A stretch of DNA of 64,000 nt. Source: Flavobacteriales bacterium (GTDB lineage: Bacteria; Bacteroidota; Bacteroidia; Flavobacteriales_E; Vicingaceae). The stretch is from contig JABWCF010000003.1 of the NCBI GenBank assembly GCA_013359255.1, positions 1 to 64,000 of the forward strand, read 5' to 3'. The translations under genes and the position numbers were made by a program. Positions 54,250 through 62,128 of this stretch are shown here, one piece after another; position 1 is the stretch's first letter; each line of letters begins with the position of its first letter. The notes below the pieces were generated by a model that was given only the letters and a program-made list of their open reading frames with translations, had not been told where the DNA came from and did not search any database.

Positions 54250-55554
54250 ATGAAAAAGAAATTAATTACCACAACAGCTCTAAGCCTCTTTGCTCTTGCA
54301 ATAATGGCTCAAACCGGCAAATACGGCAAAACCCCTCAAGATAGTATTAAATGCGTAGAAGGCCTCTCTCTTTACAAAGATTTTGTGGGGAAAGACGACA
54401 AAACAGCCCTCTCATACTGGCGGGTACCTTTTTCTGTATGTCCCCTATCGAGCGAAAAAATGTACCTTGACGGAATTACCATTTACAGCAGTTTGGCCTC
54501 CAAAGAAAAAGATGCCGCAGCACAACAAAAACTTTTAGATACCCTTTTTATGGTGTACGATAAACGCATTGAAAACTTTGGAAAAGAAGGATTTGTGCGA
54601 GGAAGAAAAGGAGTAGACTTGTTTAAATTCAGACCTAAAGACTTAGAAGCAGCATTTGCAGAACTTTCTAAATCTATTCAACTCCAATCTAACAAAAGTG
54701 AAGCGGCCGTAATTGCCACCTACATGCAAATCTCTGCCGAACTAGAAAAATCTGGTAAGAGAACCAAAGAACAAGTAGTAGAAGATTACGGACTAATTTC
54801 TGAAATAGCCGACTTTAACGTAGCAAACAATGAAAAAAACAAAGATTTTTACACCAAAGCACAAGAGAACATAGATGCCATTGCGGCACCATACCTGAGC
54901 TGCGAGGTGCTTTCCAAATCGTTGGCCGATAAATACGAAGCCAATAAAGAAAATTTAAACTGGCTAAAAAAGAGCGAAAGTTTGCTTAGTCGTAAAAGTT
55001 GTACCGAAGCACAACCCTATTTTAAAATTGCCGAAAGCCTTTACAAATTAGAGCCCAGTGCTGCAGCGGCTGCCAGCATGGCAAAAATGTATGTAGGTCA
55101 AAAACAATACAACAAAGCCAACGATTTCTTTAAACAAGCCATTGAACAAGAAACCGACAATAATAAAAAGGCAGAATATACCCTTTACCTTGCAAAAGTT
55201 TCACTGATTAATGGACAAGCAGAAACTGCAAAAAACTATGCACTTAAAGCAGCCGGACTTCGTTCCGGTTGGGGCGAACCCTACCTTATTATTGGCTCTG
55301 CTTATGCATCGGCTGCAGGCTCTTGTGCACAAAACGAATGTGAAAAAGGCCTCATATATATTGCTGCGGTAGAACAGTTCGCAAAAGCAAAAGCCGTTGA
55401 TGCAAGTGTTGCAGCAGATGCTAACAAAGAGATAGCTAAATACAGTAAATATTATCCTACCAATAAAGATTGCTTCTTTCATGGCATACAAGATGGATCT
55501 TCTTACAAAATAGGTTGCTGGATTAACGAAACGGTTACCGTAAAAACACAATAA
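54250..55554 (+). CDS. Secreted TPR protein
   Basis: A 434-residue protein with signal peptide (MKKKLITTTALSLFALAIMAQ) and an alpha-helical repeat chain. Clear TPR units lie at about 255-330 (CTEAQPYFKIAESLYKLEP, AAASMAKMYVGQKQYNKA, FFKQAIEQETDNNKKAEY, AKNYALKAAGLRSGWGEPYL). Four Cys in the C-terminal third (GSCAQNECEKG, KDCFFHG, GCWIN) may pair as disulfides. Such TPR proteins sit in the periplasm as scaffolds. It is located between the barrel protein and lptC and probably takes part in outer-membrane assembly. Confidence 0.8.
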   Translation: MKKKLITTTALSLFALAIMAQTGKYGKTPQDSIKCVEGLSLYKDFVGKDDKTALSYWRVPFSVCPLSSEKMYLDGITIYSSLASKEKDAAAQQKLLDTLFMVYDKRIENFGKEGFVRGRKGVDLFKFRPKDLEAAFAELSKSIQLQSNKSEAAVIATYMQISAELEKSGKRTKEQVVEDYGLISEIADFNVANNEKNKDFYTKAQENIDAIAAPYLSCEVLSKSLADKYEANKENLNWLKKSESLLSRKSCTEAQPYFKIAESLYKLEPSAAAAASMAKMYVGQKQYNKANDFFKQAIEQETDNNKKAEYTLYLAKVSLINGQAETAKNYALKAAGLRSGWGEPYLIIGSAYASAAGSCAQNECEKGLIYIAAVEQFAKAKAVDASVAADANKEIAKYSKYYPTNKDCFFHGIQDGSSYKIGCWINETVTVKTQ

Positions 55555-55556
55555 AT

Positions 55557-56147
55557 TTGGCTCGCAACATCACTGCCCTTATTCTAAAAAGCATCTCCGC
55601 ACTCATTATTGCAGAGATGCTTTTTGCTTGTGAAAACAAAATAGAAGATGTTGAACTTTTTTCCAACAAAGGAATTATAGCCATGGAAACTGGCGATGAC
55701 GTAGAAATTCTCTTCAGTGAGAATGGTATTATTCGCGTTAAAATGCTAGTAAAGCGAATGGAAAGATATGGAGGCGACAGACCTTACATTGATATGAAAA
55801 ACGGAGTTCAACTCTTTTTTTTCGACTCTGCCGGGAGTACATCTTCCACACTTCAATCGGATAAAGCCATCAATTACATAAACGAAGACCGCCTCGAAGC
55901 CAGTGGTAACGTAGTGGTTACCAATAACGAAAATCAAAAAATACAAACCGAATTTTTAGTTTGGGAAGCCGATGAAAAAGATGCCGAAAAAAAAATTTGG
56001 TCGGACAAATTTGTAACCATTACCACCAAAAACGAAATATTAATGGGCGATGGTTTTGAAGCACGACAAGATTTTAGTAAATATAAAATAAAAAAACTAA
56101 AAGGCACTGTTACTATAAAAGAAGAGGAAGAAGATAACGAGGATTAA
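55557..56147 (+). CDS. lptC: LPS export periplasmic protein LptC
   Basis: A 196-residue LptC-family lipoprotein-like protein, starting at TTG 55557 two bases after the previous stop. The N-terminus (ALIIAEMLFACENKIED) has a lipobox-like LFAC. The beta-jellyroll follows with VRVKMLVKRMERYG-like strands, the SDKAINYINEDRLEASGNVVV turn and WSDKFVTITTKNEILMGDGF, all typical of the Bacteroidota LptC/YrbK form. It passes LPS from the LptBFG transporter to LptA. The C-terminus is very acidic (EEEEDNED). Fits the LPS-related glycosyltransferase and ligase genes elsewhere in the window. Confidence 0.9.
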   Translation: MARNITALILKSISALIIAEMLFACENKIEDVELFSNKGIIAMETGDDVEILFSENGIIRVKMLVKRMERYGGDRPYIDMKNGVQLFFFDSAGSTSSTLQSDKAINYINEDRLEASGNVVVTNNENQKIQTEFLVWEADEKDAEKKIWSDKFVTITTKNEILMGDGFEARQDFSKYKIKKLKGTVTIKEEEEDNED

Positions 56148-56158
56148 CCCTACATAAA

Positions 56159-56359
56159 ATGAACAGATATCATTCAATAATGGAAACCGTTTGGTTGGTA
56201 ATTGGAATTATTACCACCTTTATTTCCGTTTATCTTGTATATACAGCCGGAATAAAAGAAACCTGGGAATTTCTACTGATGCCCATTTTTGCATTTATTC
56301 TCTTCTTTATGCGAAGAACTTTCCGAAAACACTACGAAAAGAACAATTTTAATAAATAA
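56159..56359 (+). CDS. Small two-helix membrane protein
   Basis: A 66-residue protein with two membrane helices (VWLVIGIITTFISVYLVYTA and WEFLLMPIFAFILFFM) and a basic tail (RRTFRKHYEKNN). Unknown function. It stands between lptC and the CorC-like gene, whose ATG shares the last base of this stop codon, so it is translated with them. I recall a similar small gene at this place in related genomes but cannot name it. Confidence 0.72.
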   Translation: MNRYHSIMETVWLVIGIITTFISVYLVYTAGIKETWEFLLMPIFAFILFFMRRTFRKHYEKNNFNK

Positions 56360-57624
56360 TGGAACCCTTTTTAATACCTGCCTTATTCATCAGTTTAATT
56401 TTTTCGGCTATTTTCTCTGGTCTGGAAATAGCCTTTGTAAGTGCAAACAAGTTAAAAATAGAGCTAGATAGTAAACAAGGTATGTTCTCCGCCAAAATAT
56501 ACTCCCGTTTTTTAAAAACACCCTCGTACTTTATCGCCACCATGTTGGTTGGAAACAACATTGCTCTCGTTATTTACGGTATTGTAATGGCAATATTATT
56601 AGAGCCATATATCAGCAAATATATACACTCTGAAATCGTATTATTACTCTCACAAACCGGCATTTCTACCGCATTAGTACTTATTGTGGCCGAATTTCTA
56701 CCAAAAGTTTTTTTTCGCATCAACCCAAACAAAACATTAGCCTTTTTTGCCATCCCGGTATTTATTATTTATTATACCCTATACCCAATTGTTATAATTT
56801 TTACTACCCTTTCAGAATTTATTCTAACCAAATTCTTTAAACAAGATAGCAGTGCTCAGGAAATTGTATTCGGAAAACTAGACTTGGGGCAATACATTGA
56901 AGAATCTACCGAAAATGCAAAAGACAAAAGCAATATAGATCACGAAGTAACTATTTTCCGAAACGCCCTCGATTTCTCAAATGTTAAAGCACGTGAATGT
57001 ATGGTTCCTCGTATTGATATTACGGCCGTTGAATTAAACGAAAGCATAGAAACCATTAAACAAAAATTTATAGAAACCGGTTTTTCTAAAATTTTAGTTT
57101 ACCGCGATAATGTTGACAATATGATTGGATATATCCATTCCTTCGAACTTTTTAAAAAACCGGAGTCTATCAAAGCTATTTTACTTCCACTGCTTATAGT
57201 ACCCGAATCTATGCCCGCCAACGAAGCTCTTTCGCAGTTTATTGCTCAGCACAGAAGTATGGCTTTGGTAGTTGATGAATTTGGAGGCACTTCAGGAATA
57301 CTTACTATTGAAGATGTAATAGAACAAATTTTTGGAGAAATAGAAGACGAGCACGATACCGATGAGCTCACCGAACAAAAGATTTCCGAAACCGAGTATC
57401 TTTTCTCAGCCCGCCACGAAATTAAATACCTCAACGAAAAATACCACCTTAAACTACCCGAATCAGATGAATACGAAACACTGGCAGGACTTATTATTCA
57501 TCTCTACGAAAGCATTCCGGGAATAAACGAACGCATACTTACCCCTATTCACGAATTTACTATCAAAAAAGTAGCCGGAAACCGCATTGATTTGGTAAAG
57601 CTGAAGTTTCGTGCAAAAGCGTAA
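56359..57624 (+). CDS. CorC/HlyC-type hemolysin-family membrane protein
   Basis: A 421-residue protein of the CNNM/CorC type: an N-terminal DUF21 domain with four membrane helices (about 1-150), two CBS domains (about 200-330; VPRIDITAVELNE, SKILVYRDNVDNMIGYIH, MALVVDEFGGTSGILTIEDV) and a C-terminal CorC_HlyC domain (about 340-421). The family includes Mg/Co efflux proteins and Bacteroidota gliding protein GldE; the sequence does not settle which. The order lptC, small protein, CorC-like, PpiD-like is frequent in the phylum. Confidence 0.88.
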   Translation: MEPFLIPALFISLIFSAIFSGLEIAFVSANKLKIELDSKQGMFSAKIYSRFLKTPSYFIATMLVGNNIALVIYGIVMAILLEPYISKYIHSEIVLLLSQTGISTALVLIVAEFLPKVFFRINPNKTLAFFAIPVFIIYYTLYPIVIIFTTLSEFILTKFFKQDSSAQEIVFGKLDLGQYIEESTENAKDKSNIDHEVTIFRNALDFSNVKARECMVPRIDITAVELNESIETIKQKFIETGFSKILVYRDNVDNMIGYIHSFELFKKPESIKAILLPLLIVPESMPANEALSQFIAQHRSMALVVDEFGGTSGILTIEDVIEQIFGEIEDEHDTDELTEQKISETEYLFSARHEIKYLNEKYHLKLPESDEYETLAGLIIHLYESIPGINERILTPIHEFTIKKVAGNRIDLVKLKFRAKA

Positions 57625-57625
57625 A

Positions 57626-57633
57626 TATCTTTG
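57626..57633 (+). promoter_or_regulatory. -7 promoter element before the PpiD-like gene
   Basis: TATCTTTG, exact consensus, directly after the stop codon of the CorC-like gene and 54 bases before the ATG at 57688. It suggests independent transcription of the folding factor. Confidence 0.5.
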
Positions 57634-57687
57634 TAATTTCGTTTTACTATCGTATATTCGCAACCCAATTTAAAACTCGTTACATAA

Positions 57688-59769
57688 ATGGCTGTTATAG
57701 GTAAAATACGTGAAAAATCCACCCTCATTCTTATTATAATTGGTGGAGCATTATTGGCATTTGTATTAGGCGATTTGCTAGGAAATAAAGGCTCTATGGG
57801 TGGGCCGGTAAACATTGGCGAAATAAACGGGCAAGAAATTCAGGGACTCGATTTTGAAGCTCGTGTATCAAAGAATATTGCCGATTATGAAGAACGAAAT
57901 TCCGTTCCTGCCACCGAGGAGGTTACCTCTTCCATACGTGATATGGTATGGAATCAATTGCTAATTGATTATATTGTAAAAAAAGAAATAGAAAAACTAG
58001 GTATCGAAGTAAGTCCTGAAGAATTGTTTGATATGGTTCGCGGAAATGACCCACACCCGCAAGTTCGCCAGGCCTTCTCCAACCCACAAACTGGGCAATT
58101 TAACCCCGATGATGTTATTCGCTACCTTAAAACCATGGACCAAGACCCTAGCGGAAAAGCCAAAAACCAATGGATTCAGTTTGAAAAAAGCATTAAAGAA
58201 GAACGCCTGCAAGCCAAATACTACAATCTTATTAAAAAAGGGTTATACCCAACCCTTACCGAAGCAAAACGATATTATTCCGATGCCTCCACAATGTTCA
58301 ATGTTCGTTTTGTTGCTAAACGCTATGCTACTCTAATCGACAGCACCATAGAAGTTTCTGACAAAGAACTAAAATCCTTCTATACTGAAAACATTAAAAA
58401 ATATCAGCAGGAAGAACCCATACGAGAAATTAAATATGTTACCTACCAAATACTTCCTTCAGAAGATGATAAGCTAGAAACCGAAAAATGGTTTAAAGAA
58501 AAAATGGAAGAATTTACAGCCTCTACCGATGATTCTCTTTTTCTTGCAGCTAACTCCGATGGCACCCCCACCTTTACCTACTTTGCCAAAGCAAGCGGCC
58601 TACCCGAGCGTTTAGATACCGTGGTGTTTAATATGGAAAAAGGCCAGGTATTTGGCCCCTACATTGAATTTAACACATATAAAGCCTCTAAAATTATTGA
58701 TTTTAAACTTACCCCCGATTCGGTTAAAGCTAGGCACATACTCATTAACATAGAAGGAGATACTGCACGTGCAATGGCACTTGTAGACAGTTTAAAAAGT
58801 TTAGTGCTAAGTAAAAAGAGGAAATTCGAGGATCTTGCCAAAGAATTCTCTAAAGACTTTGGCTCCGCTCAAGAAGGCGGCAGCTTAGGCTGGTTTAAAG
58901 AAGGTGTTATGGTTCCACCATTTAACGATGCTTGCTTTAAAGGAAAAAAAGGAGATTTACCCATTATTACCTCTCAATTTGGAATACACTTTATTGAAAT
59001 CTTAGACAAAGGAGTAGAATCTAAAAAAGTACAGTTAGCCACCTTAGAAAGAAAAATTGAACCCAGCGGAGCTACTTTCGATAAATATTTTAACGATGCT
59101 ACCGCCTTTTCCATCAAATATAATTCGGCCGAAACTTTTGTAAAAGGAGCCGAAGAAAACGGATTAAATTTACGATCTCAGGAACTAAAACAAGCCGATC
59201 GGTTTGTAGCCGATTTAGAATCGCCAAGAGAACTGATTCGATGGGCGTTTAACGGAAAAGTAAACGAAATTTCAGACCCTTTTCGGTTTGGAGAAAAATT
59301 TGTGGTGGCCTGCATCACAGATGCTAAAGAAAAAGGAGATATTCCTTTTGAAAAAGTGAAAGATGATGTAACGGTTGAAGTGCGTAAAAACAAAAAAGCC
59401 GAACAGTTTATTAAAGAAATGAGTGGAATTTCCAATATAGATGAATTATCACAAAAACTAAATTTACCCCTCGAAAGAGGTGATAATATCAGTTTCTCAT
59501 CCTTCTCTGTACCGGGTATGGGAAGAGAACCTTATGTGGTAGGAAAACTTACCACTCTTAAAAAAGGGCAGATTAGTATTCCTATTAAGGGCGACCAAGG
59601 AGTATATGTAGTATATGTAGACAATATAATAGATGCACCGGAAGTATCCGATTATTCAGGCTATAAAACTAGTATTAAACAAAGTTGGGCATCTCGTGTG
59701 AATAATGAAGTATTCGAAGCCCTTAAAGAAAATGCAAACGTAATAGACGATAGAGCCAAGTTCTATTAA
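57688..59769 (+). CDS. PpiD/SurA-like peptidyl-prolyl isomerase
   Basis: A 693-residue periplasmic folding factor anchored by one N-terminal helix (STLILIIIGGALLAFVLGDL). A SurA_N/PpiD-like chaperone region covers about 35-220, and a parvulin domain sits at about 343-440 (SVKARHILINIEG, FEDLAKEFSKDFGSAQEGGS, GWFKEGVMVPPFNDACF, SQFGIHFIEILDKG). A second, degenerate isomerase-like domain follows to about 600. PpiD-like proteins help newly exported proteins at the Sec exit, relevant to the large outer-membrane and T9SS cargo encoded here. A good terminator follows. Confidence 0.92.
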   Translation: MAVIGKIREKSTLILIIIGGALLAFVLGDLLGNKGSMGGPVNIGEINGQEIQGLDFEARVSKNIADYEERNSVPATEEVTSSIRDMVWNQLLIDYIVKKEIEKLGIEVSPEELFDMVRGNDPHPQVRQAFSNPQTGQFNPDDVIRYLKTMDQDPSGKAKNQWIQFEKSIKEERLQAKYYNLIKKGLYPTLTEAKRYYSDASTMFNVRFVAKRYATLIDSTIEVSDKELKSFYTENIKKYQQEEPIREIKYVTYQILPSEDDKLETEKWFKEKMEEFTASTDDSLFLAANSDGTPTFTYFAKASGLPERLDTVVFNMEKGQVFGPYIEFNTYKASKIIDFKLTPDSVKARHILINIEGDTARAMALVDSLKSLVLSKKRKFEDLAKEFSKDFGSAQEGGSLGWFKEGVMVPPFNDACFKGKKGDLPIITSQFGIHFIEILDKGVESKKVQLATLERKIEPSGATFDKYFNDATAFSIKYNSAETFVKGAEENGLNLRSQELKQADRFVADLESPRELIRWAFNGKVNEISDPFRFGEKFVVACITDAKEKGDIPFEKVKDDVTVEVRKNKKAEQFIKEMSGISNIDELSQKLNLPLERGDNISFSSFSVPGMGREPYVVGKLTTLKKGQISIPIKGDQGVYVVYVDNIIDAPEVSDYSGYKTSIKQSWASRVNNEVFEALKENANVIDDRAKFY

Positions 59770-59787
59770 TCGTTAAGCTGAATTTAC

Positions 59788-59821
59788 AAAAAAACCTTCC
59801 CTAAACACGGAAGGTTTTTTT
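59788..59821. terminator. Intrinsic terminator after the PpiD-like gene
   Basis: A7 run, CCTTCC (59795-59800), eight-base loop, GGAAGG (59809-59814), T7. It also faces the convergent gene ending at 59868, so it can act both ways. Confidence 0.88.
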
Positions 59822-59867
59822 GTTTTGTTCTACCATAAAAGGAATATAACCAAAAACAAAAATGTAT

Positions 59868-60704
59868 TTAACACCCCATACTTGTGTGCATTCCAACTGG
59901 CACTAATAGACCGTCTTTATCGGCTGGTTTCGATAAATATAAAGTAGGAGAGGAAACATTATAATGTCGAGAAGTATTAATGATTAAGTCCAATATGTTG
60001 TCTCCATCTATATCTCCTGCAAAAAGCAAATAAGTCAATTGGTTATTAAAATTAGGTTGTGCAACGAGAAGACTTTTTTTAATTCTCCCCTTTATATTTG
60101 CCGAAATATATAGTTTATAATTCCAAACTTCAAAAAAATCAGCAGAATACTCGGGCTTCCTTTTTCCACCGGTTGCGGTTATTTCATAATGCACAGCCTT
60201 ATACCAAAACTTCAACGTATCACCCGGGTAAATATAATCTTTCGCAAGATTTTCTTTTTGAACTTTTCTTCCTTTGATATAAGAATTTTTTACAAACAAA
60301 AGGATACAGTTATCCGAATTATTAGAAATAATCTTGCTACCTGTTTTTTCATCATCGGCATCAAAAATTGGGTCATAAACTTTGTGTAGTTTAATTTCCG
60401 TCTTCGAAATATACCAACCTTTCTTTCCATTAAATAATCCCCACCAAACTTCATTCTCTGCATTTTCCCAAACCTCGTTGCCATGAAAAGTACTCTGAGG
60501 TAATATTTTTATTGTGTATTCTTTTTTCTTTGGAAAAATTAGAGTATCGTAAACAATAGTATCTGTGATGTTTTTAGCATACTCTACATTGTTTTTATCG
60601 CCTGTAATCGTTGTCTGTTTGTTACGTTTTCTTTGAAACTTTAAATCATAACTAGCAGAAAGCCCTATAAAAGCAAAAGCGAATAAAACTAAAGTCTTTT
60701 TCAA
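59868..60704 (-). CDS. Secreted protein of unknown function with a Ca-binding-like Asp loop
   Basis: A 278-residue protein. I take TTG 60704 as start because it opens a good signal peptide (KKTLVLFAFAFIGLSASY), while the frame upstream to 60794 adds a Cys-rich tail unlike a signal. The mature chain is beta-rich (EYTIKILPQSTFHGN, WWGLFNGKKGWYISKTEI, LKFWYKAVHYEITATGG). Near the C-terminus FAGDIDGDNILDLIINT is the Asp-rich calcium loop seen in VCBS/FG-GAP repeats. No catalytic motif is recognised and no T9SS sorting domain is present. It stands alone between a terminator and tRNA-Ala. A C9 tract lies about 100 bases upstream of its start. Confidence 0.68.
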   Translation of the reverse strand: MKKTLVLFAFAFIGLSASYDLKFQRKRNKQTTITGDKNNVEYAKNITDTIVYDTLIFPKKKEYTIKILPQSTFHGNEVWENAENEVWWGLFNGKKGWYISKTEIKLHKVYDPIFDADDEKTGSKIISNNSDNCILLFVKNSYIKGRKVQKENLAKDYIYPGDTLKFWYKAVHYEITATGGKRKPEYSADFFEVWNYKLYISANIKGRIKKSLLVAQPNFNNQLTYLLFAGDIDGDNILDLIINTSRHYNVSSPTLYLSKPADKDGLLVPVGMHTSMGC

Positions 60705-60802
60705 TAGTATATTTTTAGGTGAACAGAAAATAGAACTCCGTTTTAAAAAATTGAAACCCGTGCAACATAGGGATACGTGTAGAATCAAGCCCATTTAAAT
60801 TA

Positions 60803-60811
60803 CCCCCCCCC
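60803..60811. repeat. C9 homopolymer tract
   Basis: Nine C in a row in an AT-rich gap, about 100 bases upstream of the start of the minus-strand secreted protein (G9 on its coding strand). Such tracts are prone to length change. Confidence 0.6.
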
Positions 60812-60862
60812 GAAATGAAAGAAAATGATTGCTCAACATTCATCTTCTTTTTTAATTCTTTG

Positions 60863-60937
<75 letters not shown>

Positions 60938-60947
60938 TTTATGAGGG

Positions 60948-60955
60948 CAAAGATA
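60948..60955 (-). promoter_or_regulatory. -7 promoter element of tRNA-Ala
   Basis: Minus-strand TATCTTTG, the same octamer as before tRNA-Phe. It gives a tRNA precursor with a 5' leader of only a few bases. Confidence 0.5.
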
Positions 60956-61088
60956 TTAATTATTTATTCAAATCTGTTAGGTTAGAAACAATTAAATCGC
61001 AAAAAAAATATTTGCATTCATTCCGTCCATAAACATAGGAATATCTGTTGCAGTTTACCCTTTGGGGAGGTGCTAATTATTTTTTATT

Positions 61089-61096
61089 TACCTTTG
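61089..61096 (+). promoter_or_regulatory. -7 promoter element of the FKBP gene
   Basis: TACCTTTG, exact consensus, with TTTG at 61061-61064 (24-base spacer, slightly long). The predicted leader is about 90 nt, the longest in the window, and shows no obvious riboswitch. Confidence 0.45.
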
Positions 61097-61193
61097 TCGG
61101 CATAACATCCTGAGCCCTTTTCTTCGGCCTAATTAGCAAGCAACGTATCGGCTTCATGTGTTATTAATGTTGTAATAATAATTTTTTATATCT

Positions 61194-61625
61194 ATGCTTA
61201 TTGTAAAAGACAAAGACACTGTAAAGGTACACTACACCGGAAAATTTATCAATGGTGAAATTTTCGACTCTTCGGAAGGAAGAGAACCCCTTGAATTTAC
61301 CCTAGGACAAGGAATGTTAATACCCGGTTTTGAAAAAGCGGTAATCGGAATGATGGCAAACCAATCGAAAACTGTTACTATTCCGGTGGAAGAAGCTTAC
61401 GGCCCGGTAATGAAAGAAATGGTGCAGCAAGTGCCTCGCGAAGCACTACCCCCCGACATGGAACCTCATGTGGGTATGCAGTTAATGTCGCAACTACCCA
61501 ATGGAACCGAAATACCTTTAGTGATAACCGCGTTAAACGAAACTGAAATCACGGTTGACGCAAACCATCCCTTAGCCGGAAAAGAATTGGTTTTTGAAAT
61601 TACGTTGGTTTCTGTTGTGGGCTAA
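61194..61625 (+). CDS. slyD: FKBP-type peptidyl-prolyl isomerase, SlyD-like
   Basis: A 143-residue cytoplasmic isomerase/chaperone. The FKBP core is VKVHYTGKFINGEIFDSS at about 10-27 and TLGQGMLIPGFEKAVIGM at about 36-54, with the insert-in-flap chaperone domain between about 65 and 130 (IPVEEAYGP, VTALNETEITVDANHPLAG-type end). The His/Cys-rich metal-binding tail of E. coli SlyD is missing, so a nickel role is unlikely. Transcribed from its own promoter, with the deaminase gene 68 bases downstream. Confidence 0.92.
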   Translation: MLIVKDKDTVKVHYTGKFINGEIFDSSEGREPLEFTLGQGMLIPGFEKAVIGMMANQSKTVTIPVEEAYGPVMKEMVQQVPREALPPDMEPHVGMQLMSQLPNGTEIPLVITALNETEITVDANHPLAGKELVFEITLVSVVG

Positions 61626-61655
61626 AAAATAGTTTAAACTCACAAAATGCAAGAA

Positions 61656-61677
61656 ACAATTTTTCTATAAAAATTGT
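61656..61677. promoter_or_regulatory. Inverted repeat before the RidA-family gene
   Basis: ACAATTTTT (61656-61664) and AAAAATTGT (61669-61677) are exact complements around CTAT, ending 16 bases before the ATG at 61694. It may be an operator or a weak terminator of the FKBP gene. Confidence 0.35.
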
Positions 61678-61693
61678 AGTAAATAGAATATTT

Positions 61694-62128
61694 ATGACCA
61701 ACAAAGAAAGTATATCGGCTGCAAATGCCCCTAAGCCTGTTGGCTCCTACCCACACGCCCGCAAAATTGGTAATTTATTATTTCTTTCCGGGGTTGGTCC
61801 TCGTTTACCTAAAAGCAACCACAACGACTCAGATGTGCCGGGCTTAAAAATAGACCATAACGGAAATTTTTTGGAGTTTGATTTTGAAGCTCAAGTACAC
61901 GCAGTGTTCAATAATGTTAAAATCATTTTAGAAGAATCGGGTAGCCATTGGAACAACATGATTGATATTACTGTTTTTCTGGTAAATATGAAAAGAGACT
62001 TTATCACTTTTAACCGTATTTATGCCGAATACTTTAAAGAAAATCAACCCTGCAGAACTACTGTTGAAATAAATGCCCTGCCCACTCCTATTTCCATTGA
62101 ATTAAAGGTAATAGCAACCATTGAATAA
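61694..62128 (+). CDS. RidA-family protein, probable 2-aminomuconate deaminase
   Basis: A 144-residue RidA/YjgF-fold enzyme. The fold marks are SAANAPKPVGSYPHARKIGN, LLFLSGVGPRLP, VHAVFNNVKIILEESGSHWN, DITVFLVNMKRDF, and the catalytic Arg and Glu of CRTTVEINALPTPISIELK. The VPGLKIDHNGN insert and the deaminase-like ending match the 2-aminomuconate deaminase (NbaF/AmnD) branch as I recall it, not the general RidA enamine hydrolase, which is shorter. It would take the product of the aldehyde dehydrogenase at 19.6 kb to 4-oxalocrotonate and ammonia. General RidA activity is the alternative. Confidence 0.78.
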   Translation: MTNKESISAANAPKPVGSYPHARKIGNLLFLSGVGPRLPKSNHNDSDVPGLKIDHNGNFLEFDFEAQVHAVFNNVKIILEESGSHWNNMIDITVFLVNMKRDFITFNRIYAEYFKENQPCRTTVEINALPTPISIELKVIATIE

